64,000 nucleotides of DNA from DATLWN01 sp963764315 (GCA_963764315.1 CAVXSB010000018.1:28501-92500); one strand, 5' to 3'. Counted from the stretch's first letter, positions 1-7,940 are shown. Translations and numbers: made by a program. Notes: a model not told the origin generated them from the letters alone.

Positions 1-2
1 AC

Positions 3-191
3 CGCTTCGGTTTTCCCAGGTCGGCGGTGCTGCGCCGCTACCTCGCCATCGGTGCTCACGTATGGAATACGGCCAAGGGTGCCGTCATCGTGCGTTGGGC
101 CGGCGATGGGGAGAGCAGGGTGCAGCAGCTCCATTGTCCGCCGCCGGGGCGCAGAGACCGCGCATTGCAGTGGTGGCAGGGGACTCTATAA
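3..191 (+). CDS. comEC: ComEC C-terminal tail (partial, cut by window edge)
   Basis: Frame 3 is open from the left edge to TAA at 189-191, giving about 62 residues. The text (FGFPRSAVLRRY...GAHVWNTAKGAVIVRW) resembles the last strands of the metallo-beta-lactamase-like C-terminal domain of ComEC, the inner-membrane DNA-uptake channel, where a conserved 'Ga.v..T...Gai.v' run closes the protein. The adjacency comEC-exbB-exbD is frequent in beta- and gammaproteobacteria and supports the call. Only the tail is visible, so neither channel helices nor active site can be checked. Confidence 0.65.
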   Translation, partial: RFGFPRSAVLRRYLAIGAHVWNTAKGAVIVRWAGDGESRVQQLHCPPPGRRDRALQWWQGTL

Positions 192-193
192 TC

Positions 194-210
194 GCCGGCT
201 CAAAGCCGGC
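194..210 (+). terminator. Small GC hairpin after comEC (weak)
   Basis: GCCGGCT (194-200) and AGCCGGC (204-210) pair perfectly around a CAA loop, three bases after the comEC stop. No T-run follows, so it may only pause transcription or do nothing before exbB. Confidence 0.25.
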
Positions 211-229
211 CCCGATTCTTGCTGGGGCC

Positions 230-847
230 ATGGAGGCGTCATTGATAGCGTTTTTCCAAGCAGGCGGCACGGTGATGTATTTTCTGCTCGCCGCCTCGAT
301 CATCGCCCTTACCCTGATCTTCGAGCGGGCCTGGAGCCTGCGCCGCTCCGCCGTCGTGCCGATGAAGCAGGTGCAGGATGTGGAGCGGGCCGTCAAGTCC
401 GGCAATGTGGACGAGGCGATGCGCGTATGCCGCGAATCCAATACCACCATGGGGCGCATCCTATGGGTGGCGTTGAAGAACCGCGGTGTCGGCCGTGGCG
501 TGCTCAAGGAGATTCTCGAGGAGATCGGCAGGCAGGAAGTGGCCTATCTGGATCGCTACATCAACCTGCTCGGCGTCATCGCTTCCGTGGCGCCGCTGCT
601 TGGCCTGTTGGGCACGGTCATCGGCATGATCGAGGTGTTCGATCAGATCTCCCTGGTGGGCGTGGGCAAGGCCGACGTGCTGGCCGGTGGCATCGCCAAG
701 GCCCTGGACACCACCGTCGCCGGCCTGTGTGTGGCCATCCCGGCGCTGGTGGCCTACCGGATATTCGAATCGCGGGTCAATAACTTCGTGGTCGAGATCG
801 AGCATCATGCCCTGCGCTTCGTGGAGATGCTCAAGGGCGAACGCTGA
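230..847 (+). CDS. exbB: MotA/TolQ/ExbB-family proton channel protein
   Basis: This is an inner-membrane proton-channel subunit that, with ExbD, converts proton-motive force into work on TonB-type or related systems. The first helix follows the start (FFQAGGTVMYFLLAASIIAL, about residues 7-26). The family core IASVAPLLGLLGTVIGMI lies near residues 120-137, and a third helix follows around 150-175 (AKALDTTVAGLCVAIPALVAY). At 205 aa it matches short TolQ/ExbB proteins. An upstream in-frame ATG at 62 lies inside the comEC tail and would add non-homologous residues, so I start at 230. The stop overlaps the exbD start (TGATG). Between comEC and exbD, a role linked to envelope or lipid export is possible. 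Confidence 0.85.
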   Translation: MEASLIAFFQAGGTVMYFLLAASIIALTLIFERAWSLRRSAVVPMKQVQDVERAVKSGNVDEAMRVCRESNTTMGRILWVALKNRGVGRGVLKEILEEIGRQEVAYLDRYINLLGVIASVAPLLGLLGTVIGMIEVFDQISLVGVGKADVLAGGIAKALDTTVAGLCVAIPALVAYRIFESRVNNFVVEIEHHALRFVEMLKGER

Positions 848-1266
848 TGCAACTGCGCAACCGACGCAGCTCCGATGTCGGCGTGGACCTGACGCCGCTG
901 GTCGACGTCGTGTTCATGCTGCTGCTGTTCTTCATGGTGACGACGAGCTTCAATGTGTCGACCAGTCTGAAGCTGAACCTGCCGACCAGCCATTCCAAGT
1001 ACAAGGCACAGCATGCGAAGGAGGTCAGGGTCCAGATCGATGCCACCGATCAGCTCTACGTGCAGGACGAGAAGGTCAGCGATGACGATCTGCGCCGGCG
1101 CATCCTGAATATCAGCAAGGGAGATCCGAACATGACGGTCATCATCCAGGCCGATGCCAATGCTCACCAGAAACGCCTGGTGCTGGTGCTCGATACGCTG
1201 CGCCAGCTGGGCATGGGCAAGGTCGGTATCGCCACGCTTCCGCCTGGGACCGGGGGGGCGCAGTAA
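847..1266 (+). CDS. exbD: ExbD/TolR-family energy-transducing protein
   Basis: This is the partner of the preceding ExbB: a short cytoplasmic N-terminus, one membrane helix and a periplasmic domain. The sequence shows the signature DLTPLVDVVFMLLLFFMV near residues 14-31, with the Asp in 'LVDVVF' being the proton-carrying residue of the family. The periplasmic part ends with the usual 'Q...V.vldtlrqLGm.kVgiAT' pattern. It is 139 aa, normal for ExbD/TolR. It overlaps exbB upstream (TGATG) and lysC downstream (TAATG), so the three are translationally coupled. Confidence 0.88.
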   Translation: MQLRNRRSSDVGVDLTPLVDVVFMLLLFFMVTTSFNVSTSLKLNLPTSHSKYKAQHAKEVRVQIDATDQLYVQDEKVSDDDLRRRILNISKGDPNMTVIIQADANAHQKRLVLVLDTLRQLGMGKVGIATLPPGTGGAQ

Positions 1267-2498
1267 TGCGTGTGGTGCAGAAATTCGGCGGCACCTCCGT
1301 CGGCAGCCTGGAGCGCATCCGCAAGACCGCCGAGATCGTCGAGCGGGAATGGGCACAGGGGCATGAGGTGGCTCTGGTCGTTTCGGCCATGAGCGGGGAG
1401 ACGAACCGCCTGCTGCAGATGGCCCGCGATCTCGATGAGAGCGCCTCGGCGCGCGAGTTGGATGCGCTCGTCGCTACCGGTGAGGAGGTCAGCGCCGCGT
1501 TGCTGGCCATCGAGCTGTGCCGGCGAGGGCTGAAGGCCTTTTCCTACAACGGCATGCAGGTGGGCTTCCGTACCAGCAACCAGTTCACGCGCGCCCGTAT
1601 CCGCGGCATGGATGCGGATCGCTTCCTCACGCACATGTCCCGGCGCGAGATACCGGTGTTCACCGGCTTCCAGGGCATCGACGAGGCGGGCAATATCACC
1701 ACCCTCGGCCGTGGCGGCTCCGACACCTCGGCCGTGGCCGTCGCCATCGCCCTGAAGGCCGATGTCTGCGACATCTACACCGATGTCGACGGCATCTATT
1801 CCACCGACCCGCGCATCGTGGCGAATGCGCGCAAGATCGACCGCATCAGCTTCGAGGAGATGCTGGAATTCGCCTCCCTGGGGGCGAAGGTGCTGCAAAC
1901 GCGCAGCGTGGAACTGGCGATGCGCTACAACATGCCGATTCACCTCAGATCGAGCTTCAAGGACGTGCCGGGAACGCTGGTCACGCAGGAGGATGAGAAC
2001 ATGGAACGAGCAAGCGTCACGGGCGTGGCCTTCAACCGCGATGAGGCGAAGGTCACCGTGCAGGGCATCCCCGATCGTCCCGGCATCGCCGCCAGCCTGT
2101 TCGGACCGGTGGCCGAGGCCGGTATCAATGTCGACGTCATCGTACAGAACGTCAGCGAGCAGGGCTTCACCGACCTGACCTTCACCGTGCCCTCGGCCGA
2201 TCTCGATACGGCCATGGATCTGGTACGCAAGCAGGCGACGGCCATGGATGCGCGCAATGTCATCGGCGGCGGCGGCCTGGCCAAGGTGTCGATCATCGGT
2301 GTCGGCATGCGCTCCCATGCCGGCGTGGCACAAAAGATGTTTGAAACGCTGTCCAAACACGACATCAATATCCACATGATCTCGACCAGTGAGATCAAGG
2401 TGACGGTGGTGATCGGCGCCAAGGATGTCGATGCCGCCGTGCGTGCCCTGCACACGGCTTTCGATCTGGATGCGGCTGAAAACACCGCGGTCGGCTGA
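1266..2498 (+). CDS. lysC: Aspartate kinase
   Basis: It phosphorylates L-aspartate, the first step to lysine, threonine, methionine and diaminopimelate. The N-terminal amino-acid kinase domain begins with KFGGTSVGS (residues 6-14) and contains FTGFQGID and the 'TTLGRGGSDTSAVA' substrate loop. Two C-terminal ACT domains (about 265-400) contain VTVQGIPDRPGIAASLF and VSIIGVGMRSHAGVA, typical of the feedback-regulated monofunctional enzyme. Length 410 aa is standard. The start overlaps the exbD stop (TAATG). lysC followed by csrA is a common gammaproteobacterial pairing. dapB (12.9 kb) and thrB (33.2 kb) of the same pathway are also in the window. Confidence 0.96.
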   Translation: MRVVQKFGGTSVGSLERIRKTAEIVEREWAQGHEVALVVSAMSGETNRLLQMARDLDESASARELDALVATGEEVSAALLAIELCRRGLKAFSYNGMQVGFRTSNQFTRARIRGMDADRFLTHMSRREIPVFTGFQGIDEAGNITTLGRGGSDTSAVAVAIALKADVCDIYTDVDGIYSTDPRIVANARKIDRISFEEMLEFASLGAKVLQTRSVELAMRYNMPIHLRSSFKDVPGTLVTQEDENMERASVTGVAFNRDEAKVTVQGIPDRPGIAASLFGPVAEAGINVDVIVQNVSEQGFTDLTFTVPSADLDTAMDLVRKQATAMDARNVIGGGGLAKVSIIGVGMRSHAGVAQKMFETLSKHDINIHMISTSEIKVTVVIGAKDVDAAVRALHTAFDLDAAENTAVG

Positions 2499-2553
2499 AA
2501 GGCTGGCTTGCAAATCCCCTGAGATCAGTCTATGAGCCTTAGAGGGAGGGCAC

Positions 2554-2757
2554 ATGCTTGTACTGACACGCAAGGCCGGTGAGGTCATCACCATCGGCGA
2601 CAACATCCAGGTACGGGTGCTGGCGATCAAGGGGGGGCAGGTGCGTATCGGTGTCGATGCGCCGCGACAGGTTTCGGTCAACCGTGAGGAGGTGCTTCGG
2701 CCCCGGGCCGGTGCCGTCGGAATGCAGGTGAGCGCCGTTATCGACGAGCAGGGCTGA
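2554..2757 (+). CDS. csrA: Carbon storage regulator CsrA
   Basis: A small homodimeric RNA-binding protein that controls translation and stability of mRNAs carrying GGA motifs near their ribosome-binding sites. The whole family fold is present: MLVLTRKAGEVITIGD at the N-terminus, VRIGVDAPRQVSVNREEV in the middle with the RNA-binding Arg, then a slightly extended tail (67 aa). The start has a strong Shine-Dalgarno, GGGAGG, which itself contains GGA and could allow autoregulation. The tRNA-Ser often found after csrA in relatives is absent; fur follows instead. Confidence 0.96.
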   Translation: MLVLTRKAGEVITIGDNIQVRVLAIKGGQVRIGVDAPRQVSVNREEVLRPRAGAVGMQVSAVIDEQG

Positions 2758-2784
2758 ACTCACCCGCCAATTCGGGCTTGCCAC

Positions 2785-2803
2785 GATAACGATAATGGTT
2801 ATC
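2785..2803 (+). promoter_or_regulatory. Fur box
   Basis: GATAACGATAATGGTTATC matches the 19-bp Fur consensus (GATAATGATAATCATTATC) at 16 of 19 positions, and its outer six bases are a perfect inverted repeat. It ends 8 bp before the fur ATG, so a bound repressor would cover the ribosome-binding region as well as any nearby promoter. This implies iron-dependent autoregulation of fur and the co-transcribed FTR1 permease. Confidence 0.88.
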
Positions 2804-2811
2804 ATTATAAT

Positions 2812-3207
2812 ATGTCTCGATTGACCGCCCAGCGCCAGGCCATCCTTGATGTCATCCAGAACTCGAATGTTCACTGGGAAGCGGACTCGCTGGCCCGTGA
2901 ACTGGTCGACCGTGGTCAATCCATCGGCATTGCCACGGTGTACCGCGGCCTGGCTGCCCTGGAGGAATCGGGGTTTATCGAAAGTATCCAGATCGATGGC
3001 AAGAAGCGTTACGAGCGCACCGACAAGGGACACCACGATCATCTGATCTGCACGCGCTGCGGCGCCATCGCGGAATTCATCCATCCCCAGATCGAACGCC
3101 TGCAGCAGGCGGCGGCCGAACAGAAGGGCTTCGTCATGACCGGGCACCAATTGGTGATCTTCGGCCTATGCCCTGCCTGCGTCGGGCACAATCCAACGGA
3201 GGGCTAA
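2812..3207 (+). CDS. fur: Fur-family ferric uptake regulator
   Basis: An iron-responsive transcriptional repressor. The N-terminal winged helix (RLTAQRQAILDVI..., IATVYRGLAALEESGFI) is followed by the dimerisation/metal domain with HHDHLICTRCG and a second CxxC (CPACVGH). The two CxxC pairs form the structural zinc site of many Fur proteins. At 131 aa it is slightly short. No clear Shine-Dalgarno precedes the ATG; that space is occupied by the Fur box. FTR1 starts at the base after the stop, so the regulator and an iron transporter form one operon. A Zur assignment is less likely given the FTR1 neighbour and the Fur-type operator. Confidence 0.9.
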   Translation: MSRLTAQRQAILDVIQNSNVHWEADSLARELVDRGQSIGIATVYRGLAALEESGFIESIQIDGKKRYERTDKGHHDHLICTRCGAIAEFIHPQIERLQQAAAEQKGFVMTGHQLVIFGLCPACVGHNPTEG

Positions 3208-4092
3208 ATGTTATCAGCGTTTGTCATCATGTTTCGCGAGATGCTTGAGATGTCGATGGTGCTGGGCGTGCTGTTCGTCGTCACCCGTCCGATACCGTCC
3301 GCCCGGCGCTGGATCTATATCGGTTCCGCCATCGGCCTGGCGGGGGCCTCTTTCGTTGCTGCCTTCATGCACGAAATGGAGAACAGCCTGCAGGGTACCG
3401 GCGAGATGTGGTTCAATGCCATCGTCTTGGCGCTGGCCTCGGTGATGATCGGCTGGACCGTGGTATGGATGAGCCGCCACGGCCGGGAGCTGAGCATGCG
3501 CATGCAGTCGGTGGGCCAGGCCGTTTCCGTCGGCGAGCTGCCGCAGACGGCGCTGATGATGGTGGCCCTGGCGGCGGTGCTGCGCGAGGGCTCGGAGGCA
3601 GTGTTCTTCATGTGGGGTGCGGCCATGGCGGTGCCGCATGACGGCCTAGCCATGACCGCGGGCGGCGCCCTGGGCGCCATCGCCGCCGTGGCGCTGGGCT
3701 ATGGCATGTACAAGGGGCTGTTGCGCGTGCCGGTGAACCATATCCTGCGTGCCGCCGGCTGGCTGTTGATCCTGCTGGCGGCCGGCATGGCCGGAAAATC
3801 GGCGGATCTTCTGGTCGACATCGGCGTGCTTCCCTCCCTGGTCGATACCTTGTGGAACACCTCCCATATCCTGCCGGCCGACGGTAACATCGGTCAGTTC
3901 CTCAGTGTCATGATCGGCTATAACGACGTGCCCAGCGGCATGCAGGTCGCCGTGTTCGCCTCCAGCCTGCTGACCATGGCCGGCTTGTATCGCCATTACG
4001 CCAAGCCGGCAAAGCCTCTAGATCGTCAGAATGAACGCCGCGCTCAGCAGACCCATGGGCAGGAGGCCGGCAAGCAGCCACAGTCGAGCTGA
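3208..4092 (+). CDS. FTR1-family high-affinity iron permease
   Basis: A polytopic inner-membrane iron permease of the FTR1/EfeU family. Two RExxE iron-binding motifs are visible: REMLE at residues 10-14 in the first helix and REGSE around residue 130 in the fourth, as in characterised members. About seven hydrophobic segments are present in 294 aa. It starts directly after fur and so is under the upstream Fur box. No EfeO, EfeB or multicopper oxidase partner is nearby. The last 25 codons, which look non-membranous and polar, overlap the 3' end of the convergent gene (4018-4092). Confidence 0.88.
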   Translation: MLSAFVIMFREMLEMSMVLGVLFVVTRPIPSARRWIYIGSAIGLAGASFVAAFMHEMENSLQGTGEMWFNAIVLALASVMIGWTVVWMSRHGRELSMRMQSVGQAVSVGELPQTALMMVALAAVLREGSEAVFFMWGAAMAVPHDGLAMTAGGALGAIAAVALGYGMYKGLLRVPVNHILRAAGWLLILLAAGMAGKSADLLVDIGVLPSLVDTLWNTSHILPADGNIGQFLSVMIGYNDVPSGMQVAVFASSLLTMAGLYRHYAKPAKPLDRQNERRAQQTHGQEAGKQPQSS

Positions 4093-5295
4093 TGCCGGGG
4101 CCAGCACCAGGGCGATACCGAGCTTGAAGAAGGTGTTGACGGCGCAGGCGATGAGGATGGCTTGCGCGGCGATGCCGGCGGACAGCCCGGCGTCGTGGGT
4201 GACCGTCAGCGTGATCGGATCGACGTCGCTGATGCCAGAGGCGGCGGCCACGAGCAGGATGCCGTTATTGCCCATGTAGTGCTGGGCCACGCGCGCCATC
4301 AGCAGTACCAGTGCATAGATCAGGGTGAAGCCGAGGGCCGCGCGTATCGACAGCGGGTTCATCGGCGTGTGTCCATGCTGGCCGGCCTCGGCCTCCTTGC
4401 CGCCGCGCATCCAGACGATGCCGCCGCTGATCAGTCCGATCACCATGATAACGCCGACCGGGAGCAGCAGTTTGGCGCTGATGGCCGGATTGAACAGCAG
4501 CGTCAACCCCATCACGCGCGGGAACATGGTGCCGCAGGCCAGCAGAATGGCGAGCACGCATCCCGACTGGAGTTCGGGTTGCACGCGACTCAGGCGGGAC
4601 ATCGCCAGCGTTACTGCCGTGCTCGAGACCAGACCGCCGAGGATGCCGGTGAGCCCCAGGCCCCGGTTCCGCCCCCAGATCTTCATGGCCACGTACGAGC
4701 TGAAGCCGATACCGGAGATCAACACCGCCATCAGCCAGATGCGCCGCGGGTTGAACGCCGCATACGGCCCGTAGGCTGCATCCGGCAGCAGCGGCAGGAT
4801 GATCACGGTGATGATCAAAAACTGCACCGCCTGTTCGATGTCCGAGGCCGACAGCGCGTAGGAGAAGCGGTGCAGGATGCGTTTGAACTGCAGCAGGGCC
4901 AGGATGACGATGGCCACGATGGTGGCCGGCTGGGCATAGCCGAGCCCGGTCAGCACACCGAGGATGTAGGTGGCGACCAGCGCCACCTCCGTTGTGGACC
5001 CCTTGTCGGTCTCCGAACGCCCACTGGTGGCGCGGTAGGCAGCGAGGGCGAGGGCGGCGACAAAGGCCAGGCCGATGCTGACGGCCCAGGGCATGAGGCC
5101 CTCGGGTAGCCAGGTCACCAGATTGCCGCACAGGGCGACGATGGTGAAGGTGCGCACGCCGGCACTGATCGCCGCCATGCGCCCCTTCTTCGATGCGGGC
5201 CGGCGGCTGCGGTCGTATTCGCGCTGGATGCCGAGCACCAAGCCGATGCCCAGCGCCGCCATGGTATGCATCAGCAGGGGAAGGTATGCGTTCAT
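4018..5295 (-). CDS. MgtC/SapB family membrane protein with DUF4010 domain
   Basis: An inner-membrane protein of 425 aa. The N-terminal MgtC-like part starts with AALGIGLVLGIQREY (residues 13-27), the glycine-rich signature of that family, and the C-terminal half is a multi-helix DUF4010 region (for example GGLVSSTAVTLAMSRLSR). About 11-12 hydrophobic segments are seen. The function of MgtC-DUF4010 fusions is not established; roles in magnesium stress or ion homeostasis are proposed for MgtC proteins. The gene is convergent with FTR1 and their 3' ends overlap by 75 bp. Confidence 0.85.
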   Translation of the reverse strand: MNAYLPLLMHTMAALGIGLVLGIQREYDRSRRPASKKGRMAAISAGVRTFTIVALCGNLVTWLPEGLMPWAVSIGLAFVAALALAAYRATSGRSETDKGSTTEVALVATYILGVLTGLGYAQPATIVAIVILALLQFKRILHRFSYALSASDIEQAVQFLIITVIILPLLPDAAYGPYAAFNPRRIWLMAVLISGIGFSSYVAMKIWGRNRGLGLTGILGGLVSSTAVTLAMSRLSRVQPELQSGCVLAILLACGTMFPRVMGLTLLFNPAISAKLLLPVGVIMVIGLISGGIVWMRGGKEAEAGQHGHTPMNPLSIRAALGFTLIYALVLLMARVAQHYMGNNGILLVAAASGISDVDPITLTVTHDAGLSAGIAAQAILIACAVNTFFKLGIALVLAPASARLWLLAGLLPMGLLSAAFILTI

Positions 5296-5429
5296 GGCGG
5301 CAGTCTAGCAATATGCCTCATGGCTGCGTGAATCAAAAAGCGAACGCGTGGGCTTCTTCTCGGATGGTTGAGGCGCTGGCTATCTTATTCACAAATGGCC
5401 GCCATCGGCTCTTGTTGGCTGCTATTGAG

Positions 5430-5681
5430 CTAGGCCTTCTTAACCAAACCAATGATCAATAACAAAATAATAGCGCCAACAGTGGCTGTGACGATTGCGC
5501 CTATGAATCCGCCCGCTGTTAAGCCCAGCAAGCCGAATACAAAACCACCCAACACAGCACCAACAACGCCTACGATCATATTACCGATGACGCCAAATCC
5601 TCTTCCTTTCATGATGTTGCCAGCAAGCCATCCGGCTAGCGCGCCAATTGCCAAAAATATGATCAGGCTGGTTATATCCAT
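5430..5681 (-). CDS. GlsB/YeaQ/YmgE family stress-response membrane protein
   Basis: An 83-residue, almost entirely hydrophobic protein with the family pattern: 'GALAGWLAGNIMKGRGFGVIGNMIVGVVGAVLGG' followed by a second glycine-rich helix and a short basic end (VKKA). Members are small inner-membrane proteins induced by general stress; their biochemical role is unknown. A Shine-Dalgarno AGGA precedes the ATG by about six bases. It pairs with the DUF3185 gene upstream in an AT-richer patch (sampled lines 40-50 % GC), which suggests acquisition together. Confidence 0.88.
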   Translation of the reverse strand: MDITSLIIFLAIGALAGWLAGNIMKGRGFGVIGNMIVGVVGAVLGGFVFGLLGLTAGGFIGAIVTATVGAIILLLIIGLVKKA

Positions 5682-5693
5682 GATGCATCCTGT

Positions 5694-5909
5694 TTACTTT
5701 TTAATAAGAAGGTATATGCCGACAACAAAGCTGACCGCGCCAGAAATATAGAAAGTCATGACCTTGTCTGTGTCTGAGCCTGTAACGGCCTGTGATATCT
5801 GTGATCCGACAGAACCAGATAATTGATAGCCCCATATTGCAAGGCCAATTCCTAGCGCTACCAGGGCAATACCAATGATTTTCATTGTGGTTCCTGAGCC
5901 CATTGCCAT
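5694..5909 (-). CDS. DUF3185 family small membrane protein
   Basis: A 71-residue protein with two hydrophobic helices (MKIIGIALVALGIGLAIWGY and a C-terminal FYISGAVSFVVGIYLLI) separated by the polar segment 'GSQISQAVTGSDTDK' typical of DUF3185. Function is unknown. I place the start at 5909 because AGGAG lies six bases upstream; the longer reading from 5942 has no such signal. It precedes the GlsB-like gene by 12 bp, so the two are probably co-transcribed. The 268 bp upstream (5943-6210) hold no gene I can support. Confidence 0.8.
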   Translation of the reverse strand: MAMGSGTTMKIIGIALVALGIGLAIWGYQLSGSVGSQISQAVTGSDTDKVMTFYISGAVSFVVGIYLLIKK

Positions 5910-6210
5910 GTCGAACTCCTGTAGTTGAAAGAGATAAACCAACGCCTAGCGAAAGGACGCAAATAGAGCGTAGCGGATTCGCGCCCGTGTTGAACGCCGT
6001 GTTGGGGTTTATTTGCTGCCAATTACAGCCATTCATTCAGTGGCACAAGAACCACCGGCTGATTTTCTGACTGGCATGTGGTTGGCATTGTTGGGGGTGG
6101 CAGGAGTAGCCGGTGTGGCGTCGGGTGAGTGCCTTTTGAAATTTTACCGCTAACGGAAATTCGTTTCTAACAGGGCATGAGAAGCCAACTCGCTGACTGG
6201 CCATCGAAGC

Positions 6211-6948
6211 TCAGGTCGATTCCGCTTTCTCAGCCTTTTCGGCCTCCGCCTTTTCTGCTTCCTCGACTTCCTTGTCCTGGTATTCCTCTTTCAGCCGGTC
6301 GATCAGGCCGTAGATCACCAGTTGATCGCCTGCCTTGAGCGTGCCTTTCATTTTGCGGGCAGCCAGCCAGGTGCGGCCGCGTTCGACGCCGATGATCAAC
6401 GTATCCCTTCTCGACTTGCCGATCTGTCCGAGCAGCCTGCCGAGGAAAGGGGAGTCGGCGCCGACCTCTAGCCGCACCAGACCATAGCCCTCGGACAGGT
6501 GCAACAGCTCTTCGACCGACGCGTATTCGAATTCGAAGCGGTGGCGCAGGAATTGTTCGACGAAATCCTCCCAACGCCCCATCAGGCCGGTGTAGCGGCC
6601 GACGAGATAGATGGCGACGAGGCCTACGGCGAGCAGCAGCACGGTTCGCGGCAGATCCTGGGCGGAGCTGGCGGCGACGGTGCTGGTGCCGCTGACGAGC
6701 ACGGCAGCGACGCCGGCATAGCCGCCGATCATCAGCCCGCTGATGATCTTGCGCCTTGTGGGGTGGTTCACCACCTTCTCGGCTTCCTTGGTGGTGAAGC
6801 CGGTGGAGGTGAAGGCGGAAAGGGCTTGGAACTTGGCCTGCTCGTAGTGCATGCCGGTCATCATCAGGGCGATGGCGCCGGCGCGCACGAACAGCATGGA
6901 GATCAGGATGGCCAGCAGCGTGGGGGCGAGGAAATAGAGCCCTTCCAT
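6211..6948 (-). CDS. Membrane protein with C-terminal TrkA-C (RCK_C) domain
   Basis: 245 aa. The N-terminal ~115 residues carry three or four membrane segments with 'FTSTGFTTKEAE' around residue 50. The C-terminal region (about 145-220: VRLEVGADSPFLGRLLGQI...AGDQLVIYG) is a TrkA-C regulatory domain, the module that senses ligands on potassium channels and transporters. The tail is a repetitive Glu/Lys/Ala-rich run. No TrkH or Kch pore partner is adjacent, so its substrate is unknown; potassium or anion transport regulation is inference from the domain. It is transcribed away from rplM-rpsI, which lies on the same strand upstream. Confidence 0.75.
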   Translation of the reverse strand: MEGLYFLAPTLLAILISMLFVRAGAIALMMTGMHYEQAKFQALSAFTSTGFTTKEAEKVVNHPTRRKIISGLMIGGYAGVAAVLVSGTSTVAASSAQDLPRTVLLLAVGLVAIYLVGRYTGLMGRWEDFVEQFLRHRFEFEYASVEELLHLSEGYGLVRLEVGADSPFLGRLLGQIGKSRRDTLIIGVERGRTWLAARKMKGTLKAGDQLVIYGLIDRLKEEYQDKEVEEAEKAEAEKAEKAEST

Positions 6949-7043
6949 GTCAGTTCAAAGGCTCTCTGTCCGCATGCCACGTGTTCAAGCGCAACCTCCC
7001 GCATCGGTATGGGATCATTATAGCCGGGGGGCTTGGAGGAAAC

Positions 7044-7072
7044 AAAAAAGGGAAGGCCGAAGCCTTCCCTTT
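7044..7072 (-). terminator. Rho-independent terminator of rplM-rpsI
   Basis: On the minus strand an 11-bp stem (AAAGGGAAGGC / GCCTTCCCTTT, 7047-7072) with a TTCG tetraloop is followed by a T-tract (plus-strand A's 7044-7049). It lies about 22 bp downstream of the rpsI stop and is a textbook intrinsic terminator. Confidence 0.93.
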
Positions 7073-7094
7073 GAAGTGTCGATGTTCTCTCGGC

Positions 7095-7493
7095 TTAACG
7101 CTTGGAGAACTGCGGCGCGCGGCGTGCCTTCTTCAGGCCGTACTTCTTGCGCTCCACCTTGCGGGCGTCGCGGGTCAGGTAGCCGGCCAGCTTCAGTTCG
7201 GGGCGCAGGCCTGCATCGTAGGAGATCAGGGCACGGGCGAGGCCATGGCGCACGGCGCCGGCCTGACCGGAGAAGCCGCCACCGAACACGTTGACGGTGA
7301 TATCCAGGCGGCCGCCCATCTGGGTCTTGGACAGTGGGGCCAAAGCCTCCTGGCGGACGATCTCGACGGGGAAGTACTCCTCGACGTTACGACCGTTGAC
7401 CTTCACCAGGCCATTGCCCGGCTTGATGATCACGCGGGCCACGCTGCGCTTGCGACGGCCGGTACCACGGTATTGCGTTTGTGCCTCTGCCAT
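7095..7493 (-). CDS. rpsI: 30S ribosomal protein S9
   Basis: S9 of the small ribosomal subunit; its C-terminal tail reaches the P-site tRNA. The family text is unmistakable: GTGRRKRSVARVIIKPGNG near the N-terminus, GGGFSGQAGAVRHGLARAL in the middle and the basic end KKARRAPQFSKR. At 132 aa it is of normal length. It follows rplM by 15 bp in the universal rplM-rpsI operon and is closed by a strong terminator. Confidence 0.98.
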   Translation of the reverse strand: MAEAQTQYRGTGRRKRSVARVIIKPGNGLVKVNGRNVEEYFPVEIVRQEALAPLSKTQMGGRLDITVNVFGGGFSGQAGAVRHGLARALISYDAGLRPELKLAGYLTRDARKVERKKYGLKKARRAPQFSKR

Positions 7494-7508
7494 GTTGGGT
7501 CCTCTTCC

Positions 7509-7940
7509 TTAGTCCAGGTTCAGTGTCTTGGGCTGCTGGGCGGCATGCGGATGCTCGCTGCCGGCATAGACCTTCAGCTTGCGCAGCATGGAGCGGCCCA
7601 GCGGATTCTTCGGCATCATGCCCTTGACGGCCATTTCGATGATGCGCTCCGGATGGGTGGCGCGCATCTCGCCGAGCTTGGTGGTCTTCAGACCGCCGAC
7701 ATAGCCGGTATGGCGATGATAGAGCTTCTTGTCGTCCTTGCCGCCGGTGACGCGCACCTTCTCGGCATTGATGACGATGATATGGTCACCGCAGTCGGCG
7801 TGCGGGGTATATTGCGGGCGGTGCTTGCCGCGCAGCATGGTGGCGATCTTGGTGGCCAGACGGCCGAGCACTAAATCATTGGCGTCAACGACGTACCAGT
7901 CGGGCTCGATGTCGCCGGGGCGGACGGTCCAGGTGCGCAT
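7509..7940 (-). CDS. rplM: 50S ribosomal protein L13
   Basis: L13 of the large subunit, an early assembly protein. The sequence shows DWYVVDANDLVLGRLAT, LRGKHRPQYTPHADCGD and YHRHTGYVGGLK, all family hallmarks. I start at ATG 7940 (143 aa), because homologues begin a few residues before 'DWYVVDA' and GGAG lies nine bases upstream; an in-frame ATG five codons earlier would place that Shine-Dalgarno inside the gene. A consensus sigma-70 promoter stands 41-68 bp upstream. Confidence 0.98.
   Translation of the reverse strand: MRTWTVRPGDIEPDWYVVDANDLVLGRLATKIATMLRGKHRPQYTPHADCGDHIIVINAEKVRVTGGKDDKKLYHRHTGYVGGLKTTKLGEMRATHPERIIEMAVKGMMPKNPLGRSMLRKLKVYAGSEHPHAAQQPKTLNLD

Noticed and set aside
62..229. 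N-terminal extension of exbB to ATG 62
   Set aside because: The region is the comEC tail in another frame, and the extension has no ExbB/TolQ homology.
1164..2681. 505-codon minus-strand open frame opposite lysC
   Set aside because: Antisense shadow of a well-conserved aspartate kinase; no Shine-Dalgarno or recognisable motif.
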